DNA of 64,000 nt from an uncultured Clostridium sp. (GTDB lineage: Bacteria; Bacillota; Clostridia; TANB77; CAG-508), in contig CAOKXF010000004.1 in assembly GCA_948473335.1 (NCBI GenBank), forward strand, positions 1 to 64,000, in the 5' to 3' direction. Positions 54,774-63,509 of this stretch are shown one piece after another. The translations under genes were made by a program, and so were the position numbers. The notes under the pieces were generated by a model, which was not told where the DNA came from, did not search any database, and saw only the letters and a list, made by a program, of their open reading frames with translations. The stretch's first letter is position 1. Each line of letters begins with the position of its first letter.

Positions 54774-55214
54774 ATGTTAAAAGAAAAATTAATGGAAGAT
54801 TTAAAGAAATCAATGAGAGAAAAAAATGAAGTAAGAAAAAACACTGTACAAATGATAAGAGCGGCAATTTTACAAATAGAGAAAGACAAAGGAATAGAAG
54901 TACAAGATGAAAAAATATTAGAAATAATAGCTAAAGAGGTAAAAATAAAAAAAGATGCATTAGTAGATTTTGAAAAAGCTCAAAGACAAGACTTAATAAA
55001 ACAAACAAATGAGGAAATATCAGTATTACAAGAGTATTTACCAAAGCAATTATCAAAAGAAGAATTAAACGAAAAAATAGCACAAGTAATAGCGAGAGTA
55101 GGTGCAACATCAATAAAAGATATGGGGATAGTTATGAAGGAAGCTAAACAAGAAATAGGAACAGCAGCAGACGGAAAGAGCATTAATGAAGTTGTAAAAG
55201 AATTACTAGGATAA
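54774..55214 (+). CDS. GatB/YqeY domain protein
   Basis: A 146-residue YqeY-family protein. Its fold matches the C-terminal tail domain of the tRNA amidotransferase subunit GatB, and it may bind tRNA. It has the family hallmarks KNTVQMIRAAILQIEKDKG, FEKAQRQDLI, EISVLQEYLPKQLS and the GTAADGKSINEVVKELL end. AAGGAAG abuts the ATG at 54768, so the ATG at 54774, with normal spacing, is preferred. It is probably monocistronic. Confidence 0.92.
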   Translation: MLKEKLMEDLKKSMREKNEVRKNTVQMIRAAILQIEKDKGIEVQDEKILEIIAKEVKIKKDALVDFEKAQRQDLIKQTNEEISVLQEYLPKQLSKEELNEKIAQVIARVGATSIKDMGIVMKEAKQEIGTAADGKSINEVVKELLG

Positions 55215-55286
55215 AAACACTTGTTTTGATGATTAAACAAAATATTGTAGAAAGAAAAAGAGTTATATAATACAAAATAAACAACT

Positions 55287-55329
55287 TATTTACTAATAGG
55301 CATGTACTTGCTAATTGGTGAATAAGCTA
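55287..55329. repeat. Degenerate relative of the hairpin repeat
   Basis: CTTATTTACTAATAGGCA and TGCTAATTGGTGAATAAG form an imperfect dyad around a short loop. The TTTACTAAT...GCTAAT content recalls the copies at 1741 and 11111-11290, but the GC core is lost. Confidence 0.35.
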
Positions 55330-55350
55330 AAATAAAAATGATTAGGATAG

Positions 55351-57267
55351 ATGACAATGAATTATAGAATTACAAATGGTGCAATAACGTATGGAGCAGA
55401 CACAATATTAGAAGAAATAAATTTTGAAATAAAAGGAACGCAAAAAATTGCAATAGTAGGAAGAAATGGAAGCGGAAAATCAACATTATTAAAATCAATA
55501 ATAAATAATGATATGTTGTCAGAAGGAATAGGAACAGAGAAATTCAACATATATAAAGAAGGAAATCCACAAATAGGATATTTAAAACAAATAGACTTTG
55601 AAGATGATTCATTGACAATGTTAGAAGAAATATTAAAAGTATATAAAACAATAACAGATTTAGAAAATAAAATTGCGGAATTAGTAGTAAAAATGCAGAC
55701 AGATAAAAGTGAACAAATGGCACAAGAATATTTACGATTACAGGAAAGATATGAGTTACTAGATGGATATACATATAAGAAAGAATATGAAACAGCAATA
55801 AATAAATTTGGATTTTCCAAAGAAGACAAAAGTAAGAAATTAAGTGAATTTTCAGGAGGACAGAGAACTAAGATTGCATTTATAAAATTATTATTAAGCA
55901 AACCAGATATATTACTATTAGATGAACCAACAAATCATTTAGATATAACAACAATAGAATGGCTTGAGGGATATTTAAAGAATTATTCTAAAGCAGTAGT
56001 AATAGTATCTCATGATAGAATGTTTTTAAATAAAATAGTAAATAAAGTGTATGAAATAGAATATGGAGCAATAACAGAATATACAGGAAATTATGATTTT
56101 TTCGAAAAACAAAAAAGAGTAAATTATGAAAAGCAATTAAAAGATTATGAATATCAACAAAAGGAAATAAAAAGACTTACAGATATTGCAGATAGATTTA
56201 GGTATAAACCAACTAAAGCTAAAATGGCGTTATCAAAATTAAAGCAAGTAGAGAGAATGGTAAAAGTAGAAGAACCAAATAAATATGATACAAAGACTTT
56301 TAAAACAGGGTTTAAGTTAGAAAAAGAAAGTGGAACAAATGTAGTTACAATTGAAAGATTAGAAATAGGATATAGTGATAAGATTATAGAAGATATAACA
56401 TTAAAGATATATAAAGGGCAAAAGTTAGCAATTATTGGAAGTAATGGAACAGGAAAATCTACTTTATTAAAAACAATTGTAGGAAAAATAAAACAAATTG
56501 GAGGAGAAATTGAATTTGGACATAATGTGAAAATTGGATATTTTGATCAACAAATAGCACAGTTAAATTTAGATAAAACAGTATTTGATGAATTTAAAGA
56601 TGAATTTCCTCAATTAACAGTTACAGAAGCAAGAAATAACTTAGCTTCATTTATGTTTGTAGGTGAAGATGTGTTTAAACAGGTTAATATGTTATCAGGT
56701 GGAGAAAAGGTTAGATTACAGCTATGTAAAATTTTGAAAAGTGGACCTAACTTATTAATATTAGACGAACCTACGAATCATATGGATATAATAGGAAAAG
56801 AAACACTAGAAAACTTATTAAAAGAATATGAAGGAACATTGATTTTTGTTTCTCATGATAGATATTTTGTAAATAAGATAGCAGATTCAATTTTTGTAAT
56901 AGAAAATGGAAAATCAAAGTTTTATAATTGCAATTATGAAGAATATTTGAGGAAAAGGAATTTAGAAGAAGAGCTACATCCAATAAAATTAGAAAAAATA
57001 GAAGTTGCAAAGAAACAGCTTAATCATTCTCCACTAAAAGAAAAAAGTAAATTGGAAAAAAGAACTGCCAAAGTTGAAGATTTGATTTCACAAAAAGAGA
57101 AAATAATAAAGGATTTACAGAACGAACTAACCAAAGAAGAAATATATACAGATTATATAAAAGTAAAAGAAATTCAAGATAATATTAATATTATTAATTT
57201 TGAAATTGAATCTTATATGCAAGAATGGGAAGAACTTCAACAAAAATTGAATGATTTGGATATATAA
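55351..57267 (+). CDS. ABC-F family ATPase
   Basis: A cytosolic protein with two ABC domains and no membrane segment, 638 residues. Domain 1 has Walker A GRNGSGKST near 37, signature FSGGQRTK near 168 and LLLDEPTNHLD near 190. Domain 2 has GSNGTGKST near 366, LSGGEKVRLQ near 450 and LILDEPTNHMD near 470. The interdomain linker (about 235-320) is long and charged, and the C-terminus is a coiled coil (about 560-638). ABC-F proteins bind the ribosome E site and rescue or tune translation; some give antibiotic resistance. The C-terminal coiled coil resembles Uup/YfmM-type members, so a housekeeping role is more likely. Confidence 0.92.
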   Translation: MTMNYRITNGAITYGADTILEEINFEIKGTQKIAIVGRNGSGKSTLLKSIINNDMLSEGIGTEKFNIYKEGNPQIGYLKQIDFEDDSLTMLEEILKVYKTITDLENKIAELVVKMQTDKSEQMAQEYLRLQERYELLDGYTYKKEYETAINKFGFSKEDKSKKLSEFSGGQRTKIAFIKLLLSKPDILLLDEPTNHLDITTIEWLEGYLKNYSKAVVIVSHDRMFLNKIVNKVYEIEYGAITEYTGNYDFFEKQKRVNYEKQLKDYEYQQKEIKRLTDIADRFRYKPTKAKMALSKLKQVERMVKVEEPNKYDTKTFKTGFKLEKESGTNVVTIERLEIGYSDKIIEDITLKIYKGQKLAIIGSNGTGKSTLLKTIVGKIKQIGGEIEFGHNVKIGYFDQQIAQLNLDKTVFDEFKDEFPQLTVTEARNNLASFMFVGEDVFKQVNMLSGGEKVRLQLCKILKSGPNLLILDEPTNHMDIIGKETLENLLKEYEGTLIFVSHDRYFVNKIADSIFVIENGKSKFYNCNYEEYLRKRNLEEELHPIKLEKIEVAKKQLNHSPLKEKSKLEKRTAKVEDLISQKEKIIKDLQNELTKEEIYTDYIKVKEIQDNINIINFEIESYMQEWEELQQKLNDLDI

Positions 57268-57381
57268 TATTGTCGCTAAAACTTTTTTCAAATAATTATC
57301 CCTCAGTTATACCGTGTGAGAATTATATATTTAAGCAACTTTTTAATTTAATTATTAAACTTAATAATCAAGTAAATAGAA

Positions 57382-57414
57382 AAAACTCACTTGTAAAATC
57401 AGTGAGTTTTCATT
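57382..57414. terminator. Hairpin terminator between the ABC-F gene and tRNA-Arg
   Basis: AAAACTCAC and GTGAGTTTT form a perfect 9-bp stem with A and T tails on both strands, so it can serve both converging units. Confidence 0.75.
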
Positions 57415-57486
57415 TTATCCAATTTCAGTGGTAGGATTACTGCAAAGCCTCCTACAAAGAAATACATTTTGGTTTTTGGAACGTTT

Positions 57487-57563
<77 letters not shown>

Positions 57564-57863
57564 ATTTCATGAACAACTAATATATTAGCACATAAAGGAA
57601 GATATGTCAATTGATTTTTGAAAAAAAGTTAAATACCATTGAATTAGAGGCAAAATGAAAGAAAAATATAGATAAAAGTTAAAATAAAAGTCATCTATTT
57701 AGTATTGAGTTATTTATAAATAATATACAATTTAAATACAATAGAATAAAGATATATCAATAACTTAAATAAATAAGAAAAGTGTAAAAATTTGTAATTT
57801 TGTATTGCAATTTTATGAAAATCATATATAATGACTTTAATACAGAAATATGGGGTGATAAAA

Positions 57864-58946
57864 ATGAGAATTGGAATGCAAAATCAAGAGAGTAATTCAA
57901 GGCAAGGATACAGAATAATTGCAGTAGATGACGAAGAGGGAATAATAGATTCATTATCCGTATATTTAAAAAAATTAGGATACAATTTGGTGGGGGTAAC
58001 AAATCCAGTAGAAGCAATTGAAATGGTAAAAAAGGAACATTACGATTTAATGTTATTAGATTTTATAATGACACCATTACATGGAGATAAAGTAGTAGAA
58101 GAAATAAGAAAATTTAATAAAGAATTATACATATTACTATTAACAGGACATAAAGATTTAGCACCACCATTAGAAACAATAAAAAGATTAGATATACAAG
58201 GATACTGTGAAAAAAGTGATAAATTTGACCAATTGCTATTATTAATAGAATCAGGGCTAAAATCAATAGACCAAATGAGAGAAATAAAAAAGATAAACGA
58301 AGAATTATCTTTAGCATATGATAAACTTGAAAATGCATATCTAGAAAGCATTCAAACTTTAAGATATACAGTAGAAGCGAAAGATCCATATACTAGAGGA
58401 CATTCTGATAGAGTATCAGAATATTCAGTTTTAATAGGAAAAAAATTAGAGTTATCAGAAACAGAAATTAGAACATTAAAAATAGGGGGACTTTTCCATG
58501 ACATTGGAAAGATAGGAGTACCAGATAATATTCTAAAAAAACCAGGAAAACTTACAGATGATGAATATTCAGAAATAAAAAATCATCCATCAATCGGAGC
58601 ACATATATTAGCACCAGCAACAATATTTCAAGATATAATACCAATTGTAAAACATCATCATGAGAAATTTGATGGAAATGGATATCCATCAAGACTAAAA
58701 GGAGAAAATATTCCATATTTAGCTAGAATAGCGGCAATTGCCGATACATTTGATGCTATGACTTCTAAGAGAACATATAGAAATGAATTACCAATAGAAG
58801 TAGTTAAGGAGGAATTTATAAAATATAAAGGTATACAATTTGATCCAGATTTAGTTGAAGTATTTATAGATATTTTAGAAAATGAATATGATAAAATAGA
58901 AGAAATACAACAAAAGTACATGAATGAAGCGGTTTCTATAAATTAA
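57864..58946 (+). CDS. Response regulator with HD-GYP phosphodiesterase output
   Basis: A 360-residue two-domain regulator. Residues about 12-130 are a receiver domain (VDDEEGIIDS acidic pocket, LLDF phospho-acceptor Asp, LLTGH, and a CEKS motif with the conserved Lys). After a short coiled linker, about 165-345 is an HD-GYP domain: HSDRVSEYS, LFHDIGKIGVPD, HHEKFDGNGYP and ADTFDAMTS. All metal residues and the GYP motif are present, so cyclic-di-GMP hydrolysis is likely. The start at 57864 has GGGGTGA upstream; an earlier ATG at 57831 lacks a site. No sensor kinase gene is adjacent, so it is an orphan regulator. Confidence 0.9.
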   Translation: MRIGMQNQESNSRQGYRIIAVDDEEGIIDSLSVYLKKLGYNLVGVTNPVEAIEMVKKEHYDLMLLDFIMTPLHGDKVVEEIRKFNKELYILLLTGHKDLAPPLETIKRLDIQGYCEKSDKFDQLLLLIESGLKSIDQMREIKKINEELSLAYDKLENAYLESIQTLRYTVEAKDPYTRGHSDRVSEYSVLIGKKLELSETEIRTLKIGGLFHDIGKIGVPDNILKKPGKLTDDEYSEIKNHPSIGAHILAPATIFQDIIPIVKHHHEKFDGNGYPSRLKGENIPYLARIAAIADTFDAMTSKRTYRNELPIEVVKEEFIKYKGIQFDPDLVEVFIDILENEYDKIEEIQQKYMNEAVSIN

Positions 58947-59044
58947 AAATTTTAATATCGAGAATAAAAACTACAACTTTATATTGCACTAAATTTTATG
59001 TATAAAATGTACAAGTTTTAGACAAATAATCTGAAAAAATATAA

Positions 59045-59086
59045 AAACTAGCAACTATCAATTTCTTGAAAGTTGCTAGTTTATTT
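59045..59086 (+). terminator. Terminator of the HD-GYP gene
   Basis: AAACTAGCAACT pairs with AGTTGCTAGTTT over a loop of about 14 bases, with a T-rich tail. The next 150 bases hold nothing I can support. Confidence 0.8.
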
Positions 59087-59239
59087 GGCTGGGCTGTCAA
59101 AAATGTAACCCCTTTCAACCTCTCTATTTCTGCGAAAAAATCGACTTGTAAACTTAGTGGGACAGATTTTTGGAACACATTTTGATAAAAACTGTTTAAA
59201 AGTAGTATTTCAATAAATTTATTTCAACTATATATTAGA

Positions 59240-59950
59240 TTACTTTTTTATATTAAAAGCTCTTTTTAATTCAATGTTAAAATAATTCCCATTATGATTT
59301 CTCTCATGAATACATTTTCCATTTTTATAAATTAAAATTCTTGTACTATCTATTGTTATCTCATATTCTATATTTTGCATATCACTTACATTTATTTCAA
59401 AGGCTGATTTTGGTAAAAATTTTTTCATATTGTATCCATTTATCTGTGTTCCTATACTAATTTGCTTACAAAAATTATCACTTATAGCATAAGCAAAATT
59501 TTGACCATCAAACTCACCATTTCCTCTAGAATAATATTCTAATATTAAATTACTATTGTCAATTAAATATTTTTCTCTAAAAAACACAGATAAAAAAGCA
59601 ATTATTGGTAATATCACCAGTAGTATCGTTGTCATTATTACTTTCTTGGATTTAATTCTTATTGTAATTTTTTTCATTTTTATAAAACATATAATAGCGG
59701 ATATTATCAATAATAATCCCGTAAGTAAGCCTATCCCTCCAATAACTATAATCCCCAGTTGAAAATATATTTCTAATATATCAGTAATTATAACCAAATC
59801 TAAGAACAAATATATTATATATACAATATCAATAACAATAATACCTTTACAAATATTTTTATTTTTATTCTTTATAGAATAGATTAATAATATTAAGCTA
59901 AAAATAAAAAATACAACTACTATATTAACAATAAAATTACTAACTAACAT
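59240..59950 (-). CDS. Four-helix membrane protein with extracellular domain
   Basis: 236 residues. Four hydrophobic segments lie in the first 130 residues (about 5-25, 34-57, 65-88 and 103-125), then a soluble domain of about 105 residues (SNLILEYYSRGNGEFDGQNF, SIGTQINGYNMKKFLPKSAF, IDSTRILIYKNGKCIHERNH). I do not recognise it. GGAGAG precedes the ATG at 59950. It is a single gene next to the tRNA-Gln/His pair and reads in the same direction. Confidence 0.55.
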   Translation of the reverse strand: MLVSNFIVNIVVVFFIFSLILLIYSIKNKNKNICKGIIVIDIVYIIYLFLDLVIITDILEIYFQLGIIVIGGIGLLTGLLLIISAIICFIKMKKITIRIKSKKVIMTTILLVILPIIAFLSVFFREKYLIDNSNLILEYYSRGNGEFDGQNFAYAISDNFCKQISIGTQINGYNMKKFLPKSAFEINVSDMQNIEYEITIDSTRILIYKNGKCIHERNHNGNYFNIELKRAFNIKK

Positions 59951-60041
59951 TTTCTCTCCTATTTTAATTAAAATTAGTAATAAAAGTTATATAAAAAACT
60001 CCATAAAAACGTTGAAAGTTCAGCATTTTGATGGAGTTCCT

Positions 60042-60116
60042 TGGCTGGGCTGGTGGGATTCGAACACACGCATGCTAGAGTCAAAGTCTAGTGCCTTACC
60101 GCTTGGCTACAGCCCA
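60042..60116 (-). tRNA. tRNA-Gln (UUG)
   Basis: The minus strand reads TGGGCTGTAGCCAAGCGGTA, the anticodon loop CTTTGAC gives UUG, the T-arm is GTTCGAATC and CCA is encoded. Confidence 0.95.
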
Positions 60117-60204
60117 ATGTAAATTATCTATAAAATAAATACACGACAATATTGAATTTACAAATAAAATAATATTATTTTCAAATCAATATGAAAGTGC
60201 TATA

Positions 60205-60282
60205 TGGGGTGGAGGATGGGACTCGAACCCACGGTCTCCAGTGCCACAAACTGGCGCGTTAACCAACTACGCTACATCCACC
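60205..60282 (-). tRNA. tRNA-His (GUG)
   Basis: The minus strand reads GGTGGATGTAGCGTAGTTGG with the extra 5' G expected of tRNA-His. The anticodon loop TTTGTGG gives GUG, and CCA is encoded. It lies about 90 bases upstream of tRNA-Gln on the same strand, so the two probably share a transcript. Confidence 0.95.
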
Positions 60283-60521
60283 ATTATAAGTCAGATAATT
60301 GTAAGCACTTTATTATTTTACTCTAAAAAACACCAATTTGTCAATAGATTTTTACAAAAATATGAAAAAATGTATAAAACAAAGAAAACTAATATTAGTA
60401 TAACAAAAAACATAAAATTTATAATATAAAACGAATTAAAAAACAATTATAGAAAATTGACAGTTAAATTGAAAAGTAGTAAAATAAAAAAACTAAAGAA
60501 AAAAGTAAGAAAGGAAGAAAA

Positions 60522-62006
60522 ATGGCAGATAAAAGTGTAGAAAAAAAAGAAGAAAAAGAAACAAAAAACAAAGGAATAACAGAACAAAATGAAAATACAA
60601 AAACTAAAATAACAAAAAAGACGACAGCAAATGCAAAAAATATAAATAGCACGTCAAAGAAAAAAACAACAACCAATAAAAAAACAATACAAAATGCTAA
60701 GACCAAAAATAAAATTGAAGAAAGTAATACAGAAATACACGAGAAAATAGATAAAAAAGAAATTAATAATATCGAAAATAAGCAAGAAGAAAAAAACGAT
60801 GCAGAGATAACAAGAAAAATAAAAGAAGAAGAGATAAGAAAACGAATAGAAATAGCAATGAATGAGCAAAAAATTGAAGCAGAAAAGTTGGCAAATAAAA
60901 AAGAAGAAGAAAACAGTAAACAAAAGGAAGATAAAAGAAAACAAAAAAAACATATGAAAATATGGAAAAAATTCTTAATAGCAATAACAATATTAGCAAT
61001 AATAGGCATAAGTACAGTAGCATTTCTATTTTATGGACCATATAAAGGATTTAGAGACTGGTGGATAACTACAGCAATGACAACAATGAGACATCAATAT
61101 TTAGCGACATGGTTTTTTAGTCAAGATACAATAGATGAAGTTTTGGCAAAAAATAGAGTAGAAGAAGTAGAAGGGATAACAGATACAACATTAATAAAAC
61201 CAGTGGAAGATGATGATGTGATTTATGAAAACAAATATGAAAGACAAATATTAGCAAAAGGAATAGACCCAGAAGAATATGACATATATGAAGATAATGA
61301 AGACTATAGAATAATAAACATACAAGGAAAAAAGTATAGTGGGTATTTAGCAGTAATATATGACCCATCAAGAGTAAAAGCAGTAGCATCAAGAAAAGTA
61401 GGAGAATCAGGTCAATATTTAACAACAATGGTAAAAGAAAATGATGCAATATTAGGAATAAATGGTGGAGGATTTCTAGATGAAGGACATAACGGAAATG
61501 GTTCTATGCCACATGGAATAACAATATCAGGTGGAAAAGTAATAACTACAAATAATTACAAAGGTGTAGGAGGACTAATAGGATTTGATAATAAGAATAG
61601 GTTAATATTGGGAAAAATGAATTTAAGTCAAGCAAAAGAAATGAAGATAAGAGATGCAGTAACATGGGGGCCATATTTAATAATGAATGGAGAGACATCT
61701 AAGATATTAGGAAATGGTGGATGGGGAACTGCACCAAGAACAGCAATAGGACAAAGAAAAGATGGAGTAGTTCTAATGCTTGTATTAGATGGAAGAAGAG
61801 CAACAAAACCAGGAGCAGATATGAATGACTTGATAGAAATAATGCAAAGATATGGAGCATATAATGCAGTAAATTTAGATGGAGGGACATCGAGTGTAAT
61901 GGTTGTAGGAGATAAAATAATAAATGATCCTATAGATAGCACAGGAGCACATAGAACAAGATATATAGCAACAGGATTTATAGTAACAAAAAAGTCTGAA
62001 AAGTAA
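60522..62006 (+). CDS. Membrane-anchored phosphodiester glycosidase (NAGPA domain)
   Basis: 494 residues. Residues 1-145 are a cytoplasmic, Lys/Glu/Asn/Thr-rich, coiled-coil-like tail; one membrane helix follows (about 150-172, FLIAITILAIIGISTVAFLF). Outside the cell, about 265-490 form a NAGPA-type domain, with AVIYDPSRVKAVAS, LGINGGGFLDEG, GLIGFDNKNRLILG, APRTAIGQRKDGVVLMLVLD and YNAVNLDGGTSSVMV. This domain hydrolyses sugar phosphodiester bonds in cell-envelope or exported polymers. The long intracellular tail is unusual for the family. GAAAGGAAG precedes the ATG. It is 32 bases upstream of cmk and may be co-transcribed with cmk and dapB. Confidence 0.88.
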   Translation: MADKSVEKKEEKETKNKGITEQNENTKTKITKKTTANAKNINSTSKKKTTTNKKTIQNAKTKNKIEESNTEIHEKIDKKEINNIENKQEEKNDAEITRKIKEEEIRKRIEIAMNEQKIEAEKLANKKEEENSKQKEDKRKQKKHMKIWKKFLIAITILAIIGISTVAFLFYGPYKGFRDWWITTAMTTMRHQYLATWFFSQDTIDEVLAKNRVEEVEGITDTTLIKPVEDDDVIYENKYERQILAKGIDPEEYDIYEDNEDYRIINIQGKKYSGYLAVIYDPSRVKAVASRKVGESGQYLTTMVKENDAILGINGGGFLDEGHNGNGSMPHGITISGGKVITTNNYKGVGGLIGFDNKNRLILGKMNLSQAKEMKIRDAVTWGPYLIMNGETSKILGNGGWGTAPRTAIGQRKDGVVLMLVLDGRRATKPGADMNDLIEIMQRYGAYNAVNLDGGTSSVMVVGDKIINDPIDSTGAHRTRYIATGFIVTKKSEK

Positions 62007-62038
62007 ATCGAAAAATAAAAAAGAAAGAGGATTTTAAT

Positions 62039-62701
62039 ATGGAAATGGTAGTTGCAGTTGACGGACCAGCAGGAAGCGGAAAAGGAACGATAACAAAAGC
62101 AGTTGCTGAGAGATTAGGATTAGTATATATTGATACAGGTGCATTATATAGATGCATAACACTGTATATGATAAGAAATAATATAAATTTAAATGATATA
62201 GAGAAGATTCAAGAAATGTTAAAAAATGTTGGCATAGAATTGAAAAAAGAAGACAATTTAGATAAAGTATATTTAAACGGGGAAGATGTATCATTAAAAA
62301 TAAGGGAAAAAGCGGTAAATGAATTAGTTTCACAAGTGTCACATGTTATAGAAATAAGGGAAAATATAACTGATTTATCAAGGAAGATAGCAAAAGGAAA
62401 AAACGTGATTATGGAAGGAAGAGATATAGGAACAAATGTATTTCCAAATGCACAAATAAAAATATATCTTGATGCTACACCAGAAGAAAGGGCACATAGG
62501 AGAATGAAACAAAATGAAGAAAAAGGAATAGATATACCATATAAAGATATATTAGAAAATATCAAATTTAGAGATAATAACGATAAGACAAGTAAAGTAG
62601 CACCATTAAAGCAAGCAGAAGATGCAATATATATAGATTCCACAAATATGACAATAGATGAAGTAACAGAAAAGATTATAAACATAATAAAGGAGAGATG
62701 A
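62039..62701 (+). CDS. cmk: Cytidylate kinase
   Basis: This enzyme phosphorylates CMP and dCMP with ATP in pyrimidine salvage and synthesis. The 220 residues show the P-loop DGPAGSGKGT near residue 8, YIDTGALYR near 32 (CMP site), REKAVNELVSQVS near 86, EGRDIGTNVFP near 127 and the RAHRRMKQN lid near 153, with the family DNDKTSKVAPL near 190 (normally DxxRxxxPL; Arg is replaced by a Lys-containing variant). AAAGAGG precedes the ATG. It ends one base before dapB. Confidence 0.95.
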   Translation: MEMVVAVDGPAGSGKGTITKAVAERLGLVYIDTGALYRCITLYMIRNNINLNDIEKIQEMLKNVGIELKKEDNLDKVYLNGEDVSLKIREKAVNELVSQVSHVIEIRENITDLSRKIAKGKNVIMEGRDIGTNVFPNAQIKIYLDATPEERAHRRMKQNEEKGIDIPYKDILENIKFRDNNDKTSKVAPLKQAEDAIYIDSTNMTIDEVTEKIINIIKER

Positions 62702-62702
62702 T

Positions 62703-63446
62703 ATGTTAAAATTACTTATAAATGGATATTATGGAAGGATGGGACAAACAGTAGCAAATGTTGCTAAACATGACAATGATATAGAGTTGATAGGTGGTAT
62801 AGACAAAATAAGAAAAGAAGATGAAATAGAAGTAGTAACAGAAATACAAGAAATGAAAGATAAGCCAGATGTAATAATCGATTTTTCAATACCAGAAGCA
62901 ACATTTAAAATATTAGAATATGCTAAGCAAAACAAAGTGCCAGTAGTAATAGCAACAACAGGTTTTACACAGGAAGAAGAAAACAAAATAAAAGAAATAT
63001 CTAAAGAAGTAGCTATATTTAGATCATCAAATATGTCAGTTGATATAAATTTAATGTGCAAAATAGTATCAGAAGTTGCAAAAAAATTAAAAGGAACAGA
63101 TATAGAAATCATAGAGACACATCATAACAGAAAAATAGATAGTCCAAGTGGAACAGCATTAATGCTAGCAAATGCAATAAATGAATCATTAGATGATAGC
63201 ATGATATATGAATTTGATAGGCATAACAAAAAACAAAGAAGACAAAAAAATGAGATAGGCTTTAGTTCAATAAGAGGAGGAAATATTGTAGGAGAGCATA
63301 CAGTTCAATTTTTAGGAGAAAATGAAACATTTGAAATAAAACATACATCATATTCAAGTACAGTATATGCAGAAGGAGCAATTAAGGCAGCTAAGTTCTT
63401 AGTTACTAAAACAAGCGGACTATATAATATGAATAATATAATATAA
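62703..63446 (+). CDS. dapB: 4-hydroxy-tetrahydrodipicolinate reductase
   Basis: It reduces hydroxy-tetrahydrodipicolinate with NAD(P)H in the lysine and diaminopimelate pathway, which feeds peptidoglycan. Of 247 residues, the first strand gives the short nucleotide motif NGYYGRMGQ (residues 6-14). The catalytic segment ETHHNRKIDSPSGTAL near 139 holds the His pair and Lys, and the substrate loop IRGGNIVGEH is near 192. The length is normal. It starts one base after cmk, with the GGAGAG ribosome site inside the end of cmk, so the two are coupled. Confidence 0.96.
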   Translation: MLKLLINGYYGRMGQTVANVAKHDNDIELIGGIDKIRKEDEIEVVTEIQEMKDKPDVIIDFSIPEATFKILEYAKQNKVPVVIATTGFTQEEENKIKEISKEVAIFRSSNMSVDINLMCKIVSEVAKKLKGTDIEIIETHHNRKIDSPSGTALMLANAINESLDDSMIYEFDRHNKKQRRQKNEIGFSSIRGGNIVGEHTVQFLGENETFEIKHTSYSSTVYAEGAIKAAKFLVTKTSGLYNMNNII

Positions 63447-63454
63447 AAAGCAAG

Positions 63455-63509
63455 AATAAACCTTTAAGTATAAGCATAAAATGAAATAGCTTATATTTGG
63501 AGGTTTATT
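63455..63509 (+). promoter_or_regulatory. Long hairpin burying the ribosome site of the deacetylase gene
   Basis: AATAAACCTTTAAGTATAAG (63455-63474) and the arm ending 63509 (TTATATTTGGAGGTTTATT) pair along about 21 positions with only G-T wobbles. The right arm contains GGAGG and ends directly against ATG 63510. Confidence 0.7.
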
